A stretch of DNA of 64,000 nt from Neisseria perflava (GCF_024170405.1 NZ_JALJYC010000016.1:1-64000), one strand, 5' to 3'. Shown: positions 8,722 to 17,772, counted from the stretch's first letter. A program made the numbers and translations. Notes: generated by a model from the sequence alone, not told the origin.

Positions 8722-9681
8722 TCATACGCCGATAATGGTTTTTCTGCCTCTGACTAATGTTACCGTGGCGCTGCTGGTGCGTTTCTTGCGCCGCTCGATT
8801 TTGGCTTGGATATTGGCCATCATCTGCTTGCGGTCTTCGCCCAAAATGCTGCGGGCGGTATCGTGCTTGACGCTGTTGAACGCGCGTTCGGCACGCTCGG
8901 CTTGGGCGGAGGAAACCTGACCATTGGGGCGGCAGAGCGCCGCCAAAGCCTGAATATCAGCAGTCGGCAGCGCCGGAAAGACCACGCGCAAATAGCGTTC
9001 CAGCGCTTTTTGCACGGTGGCGTTGATTTCGTCTTTTTTGGTGGACTGCTGCTTATCGTGGGTGCGATAGCGCAGCAACACGTCGGGCAGATTGGCAAAG
9101 GCAGCGCCACGGATGGCGCAGTCCGCCCACATATCGAAATCGCCGGGTATGGTTTCGCCGTAGCGGATGTGGTGCTGCCGGAAAAAATCCGTGCGCCACA
9201 TGGTGGTCGGGTGCATGAGGTTACCGGAGGCGGCGGCCATATTTGCTTTGATTTTGCTGTCTTCCAGCGCAATGTTGCATTCGCGGATGTCGTTGCCATC
9301 GGCGTCGGTAATCATCACGCGCGTGCCGAGGATGTTGATGTTGGGATGGCTGTCGAGAAAAGCGATTTGCTTGGCGAAGCGCTCGGGCAGGCACACGTCG
9401 TCGTGGTGCATAAGGGCGGTATATTCCGCGCCGCTTTGCGCCGCTCGGTCGAGCAGGTAGTGCATGACGTTGTTTTCGCCCGTGTTTTGCGCTAAATGCA
9501 CCACTTCCGCACGCAGCTCGCAGGCGGCGAAAATATCCAAAATCTGACCGCTCTTATCGCTGGAGCAATCGTTAACGGCGATGATTTTAAAATCCGCAAA
9601 CGTCTGCGCCACCAGCGAACGCAGGGCTGCGGGCAGATAGGCTTCGGCGTTGTAAACCGGCAGGATGACGCAAAGTTTCAT
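8722..9681 (-). CDS. Family 2 glycosyltransferase
   Basis: A GT-A fold transferase of about 319 residues. The chosen start gives MKLCVILPVYNAEAYLPAAL, the standard GT2 opening. VNDCSSDKSGQIL follows, and an HHDD motif serves as the metal/nucleotide-sugar DxD equivalent. An in-frame ATG 60 bases further upstream is possible but adds residues unlike the family. A basic C-terminal tail ends in RGRKTIIGV. The glf gene follows after about 100 bases, so it may transfer galactofuranose or a neighbouring sugar. Donor and acceptor are unknown. Confidence 0.85.
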   Translation of the reverse strand: MKLCVILPVYNAEAYLPAALRSLVAQTFADFKIIAVNDCSSDKSGQILDIFAACELRAEVVHLAQNTGENNVMHYLLDRAAQSGAEYTALMHHDDVCLPERFAKQIAFLDSHPNINILGTRVMITDADGNDIRECNIALEDSKIKANMAAASGNLMHPTTMWRTDFFRQHHIRYGETIPGDFDMWADCAIRGAAFANLPDVLLRYRTHDKQQSTKKDEINATVQKALERYLRVVFPALPTADIQALAALCRPNGQVSSAQAERAERAFNSVKHDTARSILGEDRKQMMANIQAKIERRKKRTSSATVTLVRGRKTIIGV

Positions 9682-10012
9682 ATCGCTATTATCGTAAGAG
9701 TTAAAGTGATGAGCGTAAAGAAATGGCGGCATGGCCGTCAAGCAAAATTTTATGCAAAACTGAGGCCGTCTGAACGGCAGTATGCTGCCGGATAGGATTC
9801 AGACGGCCTTTTGAACGGATATTTGGAGAAAAATTCCCCGGCTTTTTGCCTGATGAATGATTAGTATTTTTTAATAACCCCTTGAGAAATAAATTAATCG
9901 CCTCAGATAAACATTGCCCGGAATGTTGACAATCTGCTAGAATCCGGTTCTTTATTTTCCAGCTTCGGGCGGCGGGTGTGAAGGCCGTCTGAAATTCAGC
10001 AGAGAGGCAGTT
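9682..10012. other. Divergent intergenic region
   Basis: It holds an inverted DUS pair (about 9764-9811, separated by a CGGCAG/CTGCCG stem), which here lies upstream of both flanking genes and so is not an obvious terminator. It also holds an AT-rich stretch and the symporter promoter. No ORF or riboswitch is evident. Confidence 0.6.
9914..9943 (+). promoter_or_regulatory. Probable promoter of the alanine/glycine symporter gene
   Basis: TTGCCC at 9914-9919 and an extended -10, TGC-TAGAAT at 9938-9943, lie 18 bases apart, about 70 bases before the start codon. A further DUS follows in the leader. Confidence 0.55.
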
Positions 10013-11428
10013 ATGACCGAAACGCTACATTCCTGGGTGAATGCAATCAACGGACCGATGTGGGATATGTTGATTTTCCTACTCTTGGGTACGGGTATTT
10101 TCTTTACCGTGGCCACCGGCTTTGTGCAAATCCGCTTGTTTGGGCAAAGTGTGAAAGCCATGCTCGGCGGCCGCAAACAGGGCGATGATCCGCACGGGAT
10201 TACGCCGTTTCAGGCGTTTGTCACCGGTTTGGCCAGCCGCGTCGGGGTGGGCAATATTGCGGGTGTGGCAATTGCCATCAGTATCGGCGGCCCGGGCGCG
10301 GTGTTTTGGATGTGGCTGACGGCCTTAATCGGCATGAGTTCGGCTTTTGCCGAATCGTCGCTGGCGCAGTTGTTTAAAATCCGCGATTACGACCGCCATC
10401 ATTTTCGCGGCGGCCCTGCGTATTACATCACGCAGGGTTTGGGTCAGCGCTGGTTGGGCATTTTGTTTGCCATCAGCCTGATTTTCTGTTTCGGTTTGGT
10501 GTATGAGGCGGTGCAGTCCAACACCATCGCGGTGGCGGCGAAAACGGCTTGGGGCTGGGACGAACATGCCACCGGCGTGGCGCTGGTGATTCTGACCGCG
10601 CCGATTATTTTCGGCGGTATCCGCCGCGTGGCGCGTTGGGCGGAGATTCTGGTGCCGCTGATGGCGGTTTTGTATCTGCTGATGGCGCTGTATATCATGG
10701 CCAGCAACATCAGCATGGTGCCGCATGTGTTTGAGCTGATTTTCAGCACGGCTTTCCGCTTTGACGCGGCCGGCGGCGGCTTGCTCGGCGGCTTGATTTC
10801 GCAAACCATGATGGTGGGCATCAAACGCGGCCTGTATTCCAATGAGGCGGGTCAGGGTTCGGCGCCGAATGCGGCGGCAGCGGCTGAGGTGAAACACCCG
10901 GTGTCGCAAGGTATGATTCAGATGTTGGGCGTGTTTGTGGATACCATGATTGTCTGCTCGTGCACCGCGTTTATCGTGTTGATGTCAGACATTTCTTACG
11001 AGGGCTTGAGCGGTGCGCAGCTGACGCAGGCGGCGATTGTCAGCCATGTGGGTAGCTGGGGTGCGCATTTTCTGGCGGTGGTGCTGTTTATGTTTGCCTT
11101 TACCACCATCATCGGCAACTATGCCTATGCCGAGTCTAACGTGCAGTTTATCAAGAGCAACTGGCTGATTATGTCGGTATTCCGCATGGCGGTATTGGGC
11201 ATGGTGTATTTCGGCGCAGTGCAGAGCGTGCCGCTGGTGTGGGACATGGCGGATATGGCGATGGGTACGATGGCGTGGATCAACCTGATTGCGATTTTGC
11301 TGCTGTCGCCTTTGGTGTTCCTGCTATTGAAAGACTATACGGCCAAGCTGCGAATGGGCAAAGAGCCGGAATTTAAATTATCCGAACACCCGGGTTTGAA
11401 ACGCAAAATCAAATCGGATATTTGGTAA
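10013..11428 (+). CDS. Sodium:alanine/glycine symporter (AGCS family)
   Basis: A 471-residue transporter with about ten or eleven membrane helices. The AGCS signatures are clear: TGFVQIRLFGQSVKAM, GVGNIAGVAIAISIGGPGAVFWMW, the FxGGPAYYI segment and GIKRGLYSNEAGQGSAPNAAA, which carry the substrate- and Na+-binding residues of the family. It imports alanine or glycine driven by sodium. GAGAGGCAG precedes the ATG. It is monocistronic, with its own promoter and a DUS-hairpin terminator. Specificity between alanine and glycine cannot be decided here. Confidence 0.93.
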   Translation: MTETLHSWVNAINGPMWDMLIFLLLGTGIFFTVATGFVQIRLFGQSVKAMLGGRKQGDDPHGITPFQAFVTGLASRVGVGNIAGVAIAISIGGPGAVFWMWLTALIGMSSAFAESSLAQLFKIRDYDRHHFRGGPAYYITQGLGQRWLGILFAISLIFCFGLVYEAVQSNTIAVAAKTAWGWDEHATGVALVILTAPIIFGGIRRVARWAEILVPLMAVLYLLMALYIMASNISMVPHVFELIFSTAFRFDAAGGGLLGGLISQTMMVGIKRGLYSNEAGQGSAPNAAAAAEVKHPVSQGMIQMLGVFVDTMIVCSCTAFIVLMSDISYEGLSGAQLTQAAIVSHVGSWGAHFLAVVLFMFAFTTIIGNYAYAESNVQFIKSNWLIMSVFRMAVLGMVYFGAVQSVPLVWDMADMAMGTMAWINLIAILLLSPLVFLLLKDYTAKLRMGKEPEFKLSEHPGLKRKIKSDIW

Positions 11429-11448
11429 TCCGTTTGGATTGAAATCAG

Positions 11449-11489
11449 AAAGGCCGTCTGAAAAATATTTTGTTTTTCAGACGGCCTTT
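11449..11489. terminator. DUS inverted-repeat hairpin
   Basis: Seventeen-base DUS arms lie between the convergent symporter and esterase genes. Confidence 0.75.
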
Positions 11490-11534
11490 GCTTTGGGCGG
11501 AGGAGTTTTCCCCCCGCCCTACATTCCGGCGTGC

Positions 11535-12854
11535 TTAACCCAATTTGCGGTGGCGGAACAGCCAGTCGCGCACCGGTGCGATGTTGTAGGCGTACTGCCA
11601 AGTGGCGGTATGACCGGACGCGCCGCCGGCGTTGGCTTCGGCTGCGTTTTTAAACACCGAGCCTTTGCTGAACGCGACAAAATTGATGTTGGCATGTTTG
11701 GCGTCTATGCTGTCGAAGGCCGTCTGAAACTCTTTGGCCGACCATTGCGCATTCCATTGGGCTCGGGCGGTTTTAGCGCCGAAAGAGGCCATTCTGTCCA
11801 CAATCGCAGTTTGACCCGGATAGGCTTTGCTGTCGTCTTCGGAGACGGTAATCCACCAATTATCACGCGCCATATCCAGCGTCAGCAGGTTGGCATCCCA
11901 TTGGCAGGCCACCAGATAGGAGGCAGCGAAGAAATCGGGGTATTTGATGTTCATCGCGATGGACATCATGCCGCCGCCGGATTGACCGGTGGTGTACAGG
12001 CGCAGCATGTCAATCGGATAGTCTTGCGCCAGTTTCTTAATCAGGTTGATGGTGGCATCGAGATAGGCGGAGGTGCGGTTGGCATCGTCGGCGATGATTT
12101 CGTCGTATTCGGGTGCCAACACGAAACACGGGTTGCTTTGCTGCGCTTCGGGCGTGGCAAAGGAAATCGCTCCGTTACCCTGATACAGCGCGGCTTGGGT
12201 GGTTTTGCCGCTCACGCCCGCGTCGTGCATAAATAAAACCAGCGGATAGCGTTCGCCGCTGAGACTGCGTTTGGGTGCAAACAGGTTGTAGCGCACGGTT
12301 TTACCAGTGGATTGGTCGTAGTAGTCGAATTGTTTGAACTCGTCGTAAACAAGATTGACCGCGCCGTCAGTTTTCAGGGTTTGGCCGTTTACCGTAATGC
12401 TGGCCTCGGCAGCCTTCAACGATGGTGCCGAGTTTTTTAAATCGCCCGCATTGCCTGGGCCGCCGCCTGCGCCGCGCGGCTCGTTGGGATCGCGGCCTTG
12501 TTTGACGACCAGCAGCGCACCATCGTCATACGGGTTGAGTTCCACCATCACAATGCGGCCGGTTTTGCCCGCTTCGCCGCCGATGGTGTGGCTGACGTAA
12601 ACATCGGTAATGTTGCGTCCGGCTACGCGGTATTGTTTTTTGTCCAAGCCGTCGGCAGACACCGGATTTTTGTATTCAACTGCCACTGCGCTCAGGCGCA
12701 TGCCGTCGCCGTACACGCGGGTCACGGCTTTGGTGCGCTCGATGGTGTTCGGGCTGTCGTTAATCGAGCCTGTGGTATAGACGATACAGCCGGGCAAGCT
12801 TACGGCGGCAGCGGCACCGGCGGCGGTCATCAGAAATTGTCGGCGGGTAGTCAT
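11535..12854 (-). CDS. Tat-exported lipoprotein esterase (alpha/beta hydrolase)
   Basis: A 439-residue alpha/beta hydrolase resembling PHB-depolymerase/prolyl-oligopeptidase-type esterases. The N-terminus has a twin-arginine motif (TTRRQF) and a lipobox ending at Cys23 (LPGC), so it should be folded in the cytoplasm, exported by Tat and lipid-anchored. An N-terminal beta-rich domain of about 200 residues precedes the hydrolase. LFMHDAG forms the oxyanion region and GQSGGG holds the nucleophile Ser292. A C-terminal GHTATWQ supplies a plausible His. Substrate is unknown. It is monocistronic. Confidence 0.78.
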   Translation of the reverse strand: MTTRRQFLMTAAGAAAAVSLPGCIVYTTGSINDSPNTIERTKAVTRVYGDGMRLSAVAVEYKNPVSADGLDKKQYRVAGRNITDVYVSHTIGGEAGKTGRIVMVELNPYDDGALLVVKQGRDPNEPRGAGGGPGNAGDLKNSAPSLKAAEASITVNGQTLKTDGAVNLVYDEFKQFDYYDQSTGKTVRYNLFAPKRSLSGERYPLVLFMHDAGVSGKTTQAALYQGNGAISFATPEAQQSNPCFVLAPEYDEIIADDANRTSAYLDATINLIKKLAQDYPIDMLRLYTTGQSGGGMMSIAMNIKYPDFFAASYLVACQWDANLLTLDMARDNWWITVSEDDSKAYPGQTAIVDRMASFGAKTARAQWNAQWSAKEFQTAFDSIDAKHANINFVAFSKGSVFKNAAEANAGGASGHTATWQYAYNIAPVRDWLFRHRKLG

Positions 12855-13083
12855 GCTTATCCTTTCGCAAAGGTATCGGAAAACGGGAAACAGCAGGGAA
12901 CAAGGTATTGTTATCTTCTTTAGGCATTGCCGCAGGCAGATTTGTTCAGGTCAACGGCATAAGCGCTTATGCAATCAGATAATTTTATCGCTTTAGAGTT
13001 ATTAAACTACTTCCCGCCAGCATTGTCCAGCAGGAAAACGGCGGGAGTGCAGAGAGGGAGGCGAAAAGGGGTGTCGGACAAGC

Positions 13084-13141
13084 AAAAGGCCGTCTGAAAC
13101 AGAAAAACCGCCAAGGTTGATTCCGTTTCAGACGGCCTTTT
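13084..13141. terminator. DUS inverted-repeat hairpin after the DUF2127 gene
   Basis: Inverted DUS with A/T-rich flanks just past the end of the minus-strand DUF2127 gene. The remaining 230 bases up to the esterase start show nothing further. Confidence 0.7.
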
Positions 13142-13150
13142 GTCATGCCG

Positions 13151-13615
13151 CTAGAATTTATCCCGCATGCTGCGGTACACCACCCACATAATCAGCAGGT
13201 TCAACCCAAAAACCAGCAGGTGTATCCCGTTAAACGCCTTACACAGCGTATAAAATTCGTAGGGGACAAACAGCCCGTAGCTCAACAAACTCAACCAATA
13301 CGCCCATGCGCGGCTGAAATACAGGCCGTAACCCTCGCCGAAACGCAGCAATGCATAAACCGCCAGCAGCACCATCACCAGCGGAATATCGTGCGCGGCT
13401 TCCTGCCCCAAAGCAGGCAGGCAGTTGATTTTTTGGCTTAAAAAACTGCCGAAGAGATGGTGCCAATCGTGTGTCAACCAAGCGGTCAGTTGCGGCAAAT
13501 CGCCCTGATAATGCCATACTGCCAGCGCCACCAGCAGCGCCAGCACGCCTTTGGCGGATTCGTAAACGGCAACGGCTTTAATGGTAACATCGGCGTAGCG
13601 GGCAGGGTTCGGCAT
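13151..13615 (-). CDS. DUF2127 membrane protein
   Basis: A protein of about 154 residues with four predicted helices. It has the DUF2127 pattern KAVAVYESAKGVLALLVAL at the N-terminus and LLAVYALLRFGEGYGLYFSRAWAYWLSL mid-protein. The ATG at 13615 gives the natural family start; an in-frame TTG at 13651 would add twelve residues. It lies between DUS hairpins as a single-gene unit downstream of oxyR. Function is unknown for the family. Confidence 0.8.
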   Translation of the reverse strand: MPNPARYADVTIKAVAVYESAKGVLALLVALAVWHYQGDLPQLTAWLTHDWHHLFGSFLSQKINCLPALGQEAAHDIPLVMVLLAVYALLRFGEGYGLYFSRAWAYWLSLLSYGLFVPYEFYTLCKAFNGIHLLVFGLNLLIMWVVYRSMRDKF

Positions 13616-13679
13616 GGTCGGGTACAGAAAAAGAAAACCGGATTGTAACAAAAGCGACGCGCCAGTCGCTAGGATAAAA

Positions 13680-13715
13680 AGGCCGTCTGAAAACTAATAT
13701 ATTTTCAGACGGCCT
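13680..13715. terminator. DUS inverted-repeat terminator of the min-oxyR operon
   Basis: Fourteen-base inverted DUS arms with an 8-base loop, 19 bases past the oxyR stop. Confidence 0.7.
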
Positions 13716-13733
13716 AATCAACCTTAATGCGGC

Positions 13734-14672
13734 TTAGGCTTTATCGCTGGATTCGTTTTCGATAAAGGTAACGCCGTTGAGGTGGGAATGCAGGATGGCG
13801 CTGCGCAGGGCGGTGAGGGCTTTGGGGCGCACGAAGTTGCGGCGGTAGGCCAATACCACGCGGCGCTGCGGGGCGGGCGCTTCAAACGGGATAATGCTGA
13901 ACAGCATATGGTCGTTTTCCGTCAGCGCAGTGGCCGACATAACGCTGATGGCCAAACCGCTGGCAACCATGTGGCGGATGGTGTTGATGGAGCTGCCCTG
14001 CAAAGTGTTGGTCAGCCCTTGGATTTTCTGCTTGGCCGCCAATTCGGAACAGCTCGACAAGACCTGATCGCGCATACAGTTGCCTTCGCTCAGTAGTAAT
14101 ACCTGCTCCTCGGCCAGCATGTGCGGCGTAACCGAATCAAGCTCTTCAAACGGATGGCCTTTGGGCACAATCACAAAGAAAGGCTCGTCATACAAGGGTT
14201 CGGTCACAATGCCCGGCTCTTGGAAAGGCTCGGCGACCACAATCGCGTCCAAATCGCCGCGTTTGAGCGATTCGGTCAGGATGTGGGTGTAGTTTTCGTC
14301 GAGCATCAGCGGCATTTTCGGTGCGGTTTCGCGCAGCGACACAATCAGCTTGGGCAGAAGATACGGGGCAACGGTAAAAATCAGGCCGAGTTTGAACGCG
14401 CCTTCGAGTTCGTTTTGTTCCTCGCTGGCCAGATGTTTGATTAAATCGGCTTCTTCCAGCACGCGGCGGGCTTGCGCGACGATGCGTTCGCCCGCTTCGG
14501 TGGTGATGATGTCGTTGCTGCTGCGGTCAAACAGCGACACTTGCAGCTCTTCCTCCAGCTTTTTGATGGCGATGGACAGGGTGGGCTGGCTGACAAAACA
14601 GCGGCGCGCGGCACGTCCGAAATGACGTTCCTGCGCCACGGCAACAATATAACGCAATTCGGTCAGCGTCAT
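13734..14672 (-). CDS. oxyR: Hydrogen peroxide sensor regulator OxyR
   Basis: A 312-residue LysR-family regulator. The N-terminal winged helix-turn-helix is MTLTELRYIVAVAQERHFGRAARRCFVSQPTLS. In the effector domain the redox pair falls exactly at Cys199 (SEGNC) and Cys208, as in E. coli OxyR, so peroxide should form the activating disulfide. It starts 4 bases after minE, as the last gene of minC-minD-minE-oxyR, an arrangement known in Neisseria. It probably controls catalase and other oxidative-stress genes. Confidence 0.96.
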   Translation of the reverse strand: MTLTELRYIVAVAQERHFGRAARRCFVSQPTLSIAIKKLEEELQVSLFDRSSNDIITTEAGERIVAQARRVLEEADLIKHLASEEQNELEGAFKLGLIFTVAPYLLPKLIVSLRETAPKMPLMLDENYTHILTESLKRGDLDAIVVAEPFQEPGIVTEPLYDEPFFVIVPKGHPFEELDSVTPHMLAEEQVLLLSEGNCMRDQVLSSCSELAAKQKIQGLTNTLQGSSINTIRHMVASGLAISVMSATALTENDHMLFSIIPFEAPAPQRRVVLAYRRNFVRPKALTALRSAILHSHLNGVTFIENESSDKA

Positions 14673-14676
14673 GGGC

Positions 14677-14946
14677 TTAGGCCTTTTTCTGTTCCGGCAG
14701 GGTAATGTTCAATTCGAGCACGTCCATGCCGTCTTGTTTTTCTTGAGAAATGCGGATGTCGTCTAAGGATACGTTGACGTATTTGGACAAGACTTCCAGC
14801 AGCTCTTTGCGCAGCGTCGGCAGGTAGTCGGGCGCGCCTTCGCCGTTTTCGTTGGCACGTTCCTGCGCGATGATGATTTGCAGGCGGTCGCGCGCGATGC
14901 TGGCGGTTTTCGGCTTGCGGCCGAACAGCATATCGATTAATGACAT
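14677..14946 (-). CDS. minE: Cell division topological specificity factor MinE
   Basis: An 89-residue protein that stimulates MinD ATPase and sets up the oscillation placing the division septum. The N-terminal membrane and MinD-binding segment (MSLIDMLFGRKPKTASIARDRLQIIIAQER) is followed by the C-terminal dimerisation domain (LPTLRKELLEVLSKYV). GGAGG lies 6-7 bases before the ATG, and the gene starts 3 bases after minD. Length is normal for the family. Confidence 0.97.
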   Translation of the reverse strand: MSLIDMLFGRKPKTASIARDRLQIIIAQERANENGEGAPDYLPTLRKELLEVLSKYVNVSLDDIRISQEKQDGMDVLELNITLPEQKKA

Positions 14947-14949
14947 GGC

Positions 14950-15765
14950 TTATCCTCCGAACAGGCGTTTGAAGAAGCCTTTTTTCTCGGCCTCGAGGAA
15001 ACGCATTTCGCGGTTCTCGCCCAACAGACGGGCAATCACGTCTTTATAAGCTTCGGCGGCATTGGCATCTTGCTGGTGGATGACCGGTTCGCCCGCATTA
15101 GAAGCCTGCAACACGTTTTGCGATTCGGGAATCACGCCGATAAGCGGAATGCGCAGGATGTCGCAGATGTCTTGTACCGACAGCATTTCGCCTTTTTCCA
15201 CGCGCTCGGGCGAGTAGCGGGTAATCAGCAGGTGTTCTTTCACGCTGCCGCCTTGCTCGGCTTTGCGCGATTTGCTTTGCAAAATACCCAAAATGCGGTC
15301 GGAGTCGCGCACGCTGGAGACTTCCGGATTGGTGGTAATAATCGCCTCGTCGGCAAAATACATCGCCATCAGCGCACCCTGCTCGATACCGGCGGGCGAG
15401 TCGCACACGATGTATTCGAAGCCCATTTTTTTGCCGGACAATTCGTTCATCACTTTTTCCACGCCTTCGCGGGTCAGCGCGTCTTTGTCGCGGGTTTGCG
15501 AAGCGGGCAGGATGTAGAGGTTGTCGCAGTTTTTGTCTTTAATCAGCGCTTGGTTGAGGGTGGCTTCGCCCTGAATCACGTTAATCAGGTCGTACACCAC
15601 GCGGCGTTCGCAGCCCATCACCAAGTCGAGGTTGCGCAAGCCCACGTCGAAGTCGATAACGGCGGTTTTGTGGCCGCGCAGGGCCAGGCCGGTTGCGATG
15701 CTGGCGCTGGTGGTGGTTTTACCCACGCCGCCTTTACCTGAGGTGACTACAATGATTTTTGCCAC
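14950..15765 (-). CDS. minD: Septum-site determining ATPase MinD
   Basis: A 271-residue deviant-Walker ATPase (KGGVGKTTTSA at residue 10 on) that binds the membrane when ATP-bound, recruits MinC, and is released by MinE. The C-terminal amphipathic helix (AEKKGFFKRLFG) for membrane targeting is present. The start is a GTG at 15763-15765 preceded by GGAAA, which gives the conserved MAKIIVVTSGKGGVGK opening. It is the second gene of the min-oxyR operon. Confidence 0.97.
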   Translation of the reverse strand: MAKIIVVTSGKGGVGKTTTSASIATGLALRGHKTAVIDFDVGLRNLDLVMGCERRVVYDLINVIQGEATLNQALIKDKNCDNLYILPASQTRDKDALTREGVEKVMNELSGKKMGFEYIVCDSPAGIEQGALMAMYFADEAIITTNPEVSSVRDSDRILGILQSKSRKAEQGGSVKEHLLITRYSPERVEKGEMLSVQDICDILRIPLIGVIPESQNVLQASNAGEPVIHQQDANAAEAYKDVIARLLGENREMRFLEAEKKGFFKRLFGG

Positions 15766-15799
15766 GGTGTTTCCTTTTCAAATCAGAATATGGGGAGGA

Positions 15800-16510
15800 T
15801 TATTCGGCATCGATTGCGCTGATAACCAGACGGTTATCCTGCAATGAAACTTGTACCGGTTTTTTATGCAGGTGGTCGGGAAGATCCTGCTCGAAATTGC
15901 GGTAGATACCGGCCACGGAAACCAGCTCTGCCTGCATGGAATGGATAAAAATCCGCGCGTTGGTGTCGCCTTTGGCGCCTGCTAGCGCACGCCCGCGCAT
16001 GGGCGCATAAATATGGATGTTGCCGTCGGCAATCAGTTCTGCGCCCTGGCTGACGATGCCGGTGACAATCAGGTCGCCGTTTTCGGCATACACCTGCTGA
16101 CCGGTGCGCACCGGCGTGCTGATTAACACGGTAGGGCTGCTGATAACGGTCGCCTGAACCGGCTCGGGCTCTTGCGAGGGTTTGAGCTGCGCTTTGGATT
16201 CGCCCGGCGCGTCGCCCCGGCTGAACACCAGATGATAACGCGCCGCCGCCGCCGCCCAGGTTTCGCTCTCGTGGCGCAAACCCAGAATCTGCACACCGTA
16301 GCGGGCGCATAATGAAATTACCGCCGCCAAATCCAGCGATTCGGGATGTTCAAAATCCTGCACGTCCAAGACAAACGGCATGATGTCCAAATCCTGATAT
16401 TGGCTGGTACGCTGGCGCAGCGACTCTTCCAACTCGGTCAAATCTGCAGTATGCAGACGGATAGCCAGCACATCCAGTCGGGCTGACTTAACGTCGAAAG
16501 CGGGTTTCAT
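15800..16510 (-). CDS. minC: Septum-site determining inhibitor MinC
   Basis: A 236-residue inhibitor of FtsZ polymerisation. The N-terminal FtsZ-interacting domain (residues 1 to about 105) is joined by a Pro/Ser/Gln-rich linker to the C-terminal beta-helix (VRTGQQVYAENGDLIVTG, GNIHIYAPMRGRALAG), which binds MinD and dimerises. It is first in the minCDE-oxyR operon, 34 bases ahead of minD. Confidence 0.96.
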   Translation of the reverse strand: MKPAFDVKSARLDVLAIRLHTADLTELEESLRQRTSQYQDLDIMPFVLDVQDFEHPESLDLAAVISLCARYGVQILGLRHESETWAAAAARYHLVFSRGDAPGESKAQLKPSQEPEPVQATVISSPTVLISTPVRTGQQVYAENGDLIVTGIVSQGAELIADGNIHIYAPMRGRALAGAKGDTNARIFIHSMQAELVSVAGIYRNFEQDLPDHLHKKPVQVSLQDNRLVISAIDAE

Positions 16511-16593
16511 AAAACGGTTTAATCATAAAAAAATTTAATGACGTAAGTTTACCGTGTTAATCTACGCTATTCAATCCGTTTAGGCCGTCTGAA

Positions 16594-17448
16594 ATGAAAA
16601 AAATCTTCCACGTCATCGGCGCGGGGCGCGTCGGGCAAACCTTTGCCATGCTGCTGGGCAATCATCCGCATTGGCAGATTTCGCACATTGCCAGCCGCAG
16701 TTTGCATGAAAATGCTTTTGGCGCGACGGTTTTGGCAGATATTGCTACGCTGCCGCCGGCGGATGTCGTCTTATTGGCCGTACCCGATAATGCCATCGAG
16801 GGGGCGGTGGAGCGTTTGGCGCAGCGCCCTTTAAACGGCTCGCTGGTGTTGCATTTTAGCGGCGCGAAAACCATCGCCGCGTTGGATGCCGTGGCGCAGC
16901 ACGGCGGCATGACGGGCAGCTTGCACCCGGTATTTGCTTTTGCCGATGTGAACCATGCGGTTGCCCATTTGCGCGGCAGCCTGTGCGCGCTGGAAGCGGA
17001 CAGCCCGAAAGCTATGGCATTATTGCAACAACTGGCGGCGGATGTGGGCTTGGAAAGCTTTGCCCTGCCGTCTGAACAGAAAGCGCGTTACCATGCCGCG
17101 CTGTCGGCAGCCTCCAATTTCAGCGTAACGCTGGCGGATTACGCGCAAAACCTGCTCTCGCCGCTGGCTTTGCCCGAAACCTTGTCGCGGCGGCTGGTGG
17201 TCGGACTCATGCGGCAGACGGTGGGTAATTTAGTGCAACTGCCGCCTTTGCAAGCCCTGACCGGCCCGATTGTGCGCGGCGATGAAACCACGGTGGCGGC
17301 GCATTTGGCGGCGATGGATGCGGAGGAGCAGGCGCATTACCTTGAATGGGCGCGGGCGACGTTGGACTTGGCGGCGGGGCGGTTGGATAAGGCTGGGGTG
17401 GAACGGGTAGCGGCGGTGTTGGATGAGGCGGAGAAAATGGACAAGTAA
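16594..17448 (+). CDS. Rossmann-like/DUF2520 protein
   Basis: A 284-residue protein with an N-terminal NAD(P)-binding fold (FHVIGAGRVGQTFAMLL) and a C-terminal helical DUF2520 domain (residues about 135-280, ALSAASNFSVTLADYA). The architecture resembles pyrroline-5-carboxylate reductase and 6-phosphogluconate dehydrogenase, but the substrate is unknown. An AG-DUS at 16582-16593 ends exactly at the start codon, taking the place of a Shine-Dalgarno site. It is divergent from minC. Confidence 0.85.
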   Translation: MKKIFHVIGAGRVGQTFAMLLGNHPHWQISHIASRSLHENAFGATVLADIATLPPADVVLLAVPDNAIEGAVERLAQRPLNGSLVLHFSGAKTIAALDAVAQHGGMTGSLHPVFAFADVNHAVAHLRGSLCALEADSPKAMALLQQLAADVGLESFALPSEQKARYHAALSAASNFSVTLADYAQNLLSPLALPETLSRRLVVGLMRQTVGNLVQLPPLQALTGPIVRGDETTVAAHLAAMDAEEQAHYLEWARATLDLAAGRLDKAGVERVAAVLDEAEKMDK

Positions 17449-17601
17449 GGACGTTGCCGTATAGGTTAAGTATCCGATATGGCTTTCTCAAATGTAAGAT
17501 TGAAACAGGTGATTTGAGTAATGCGATTCGTAGGGCAGGGTGGAAACTCCGCCCTACGGTGGTTTATCCCGAAAATACGTTCATAAATTTTGCAATGCAT
17601 A

Positions 17602-17694
17602 CCAATAACAGGTGGCTGAGCGCAGTCGAAGCCTAGGTTAATTTTACTGTTATAGTTAGCAAGGCTTAGACTGCGCTCAGCTACCTGTTGTTGG
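17602..17694. repeat. Imperfect inverted-repeat element
   Basis: The ends CCAATAACAGGTGGCTGAGC and CCAACAACAGGTAGCTGAGC (opposite strand) are near-identical, and pairing continues through GCAGTC(G/T)AAGCCT for about 36 bases per arm. This looks like a small non-coding palindromic repeat, possibly a MITE. Confidence 0.6.
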
Positions 17695-17720
17695 ATATAT
17701 TTTCTAGTCGTTACACCATA

Positions 17721-17772
17721 AAAAGGCCGTCTGAAAACCCGAAATCATCTTCGGTTTTTCAGACGGCCTTTT
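17721..17772. terminator. DUS inverted-repeat hairpin
   Basis: The DUS arms are extended by a CCGA/TCGG inner stem. It lies just after the end of the minus-strand Spy/CpxP-like gene. Confidence 0.7.

Noticed and set aside
9820..10012. Possible glycine riboswitch before the alanine/glycine symporter gene
   Set aside because: Searched for the paired glycine-aptamer core sequences and saw none; only a promoter, a DUS and an AT-rich leader.
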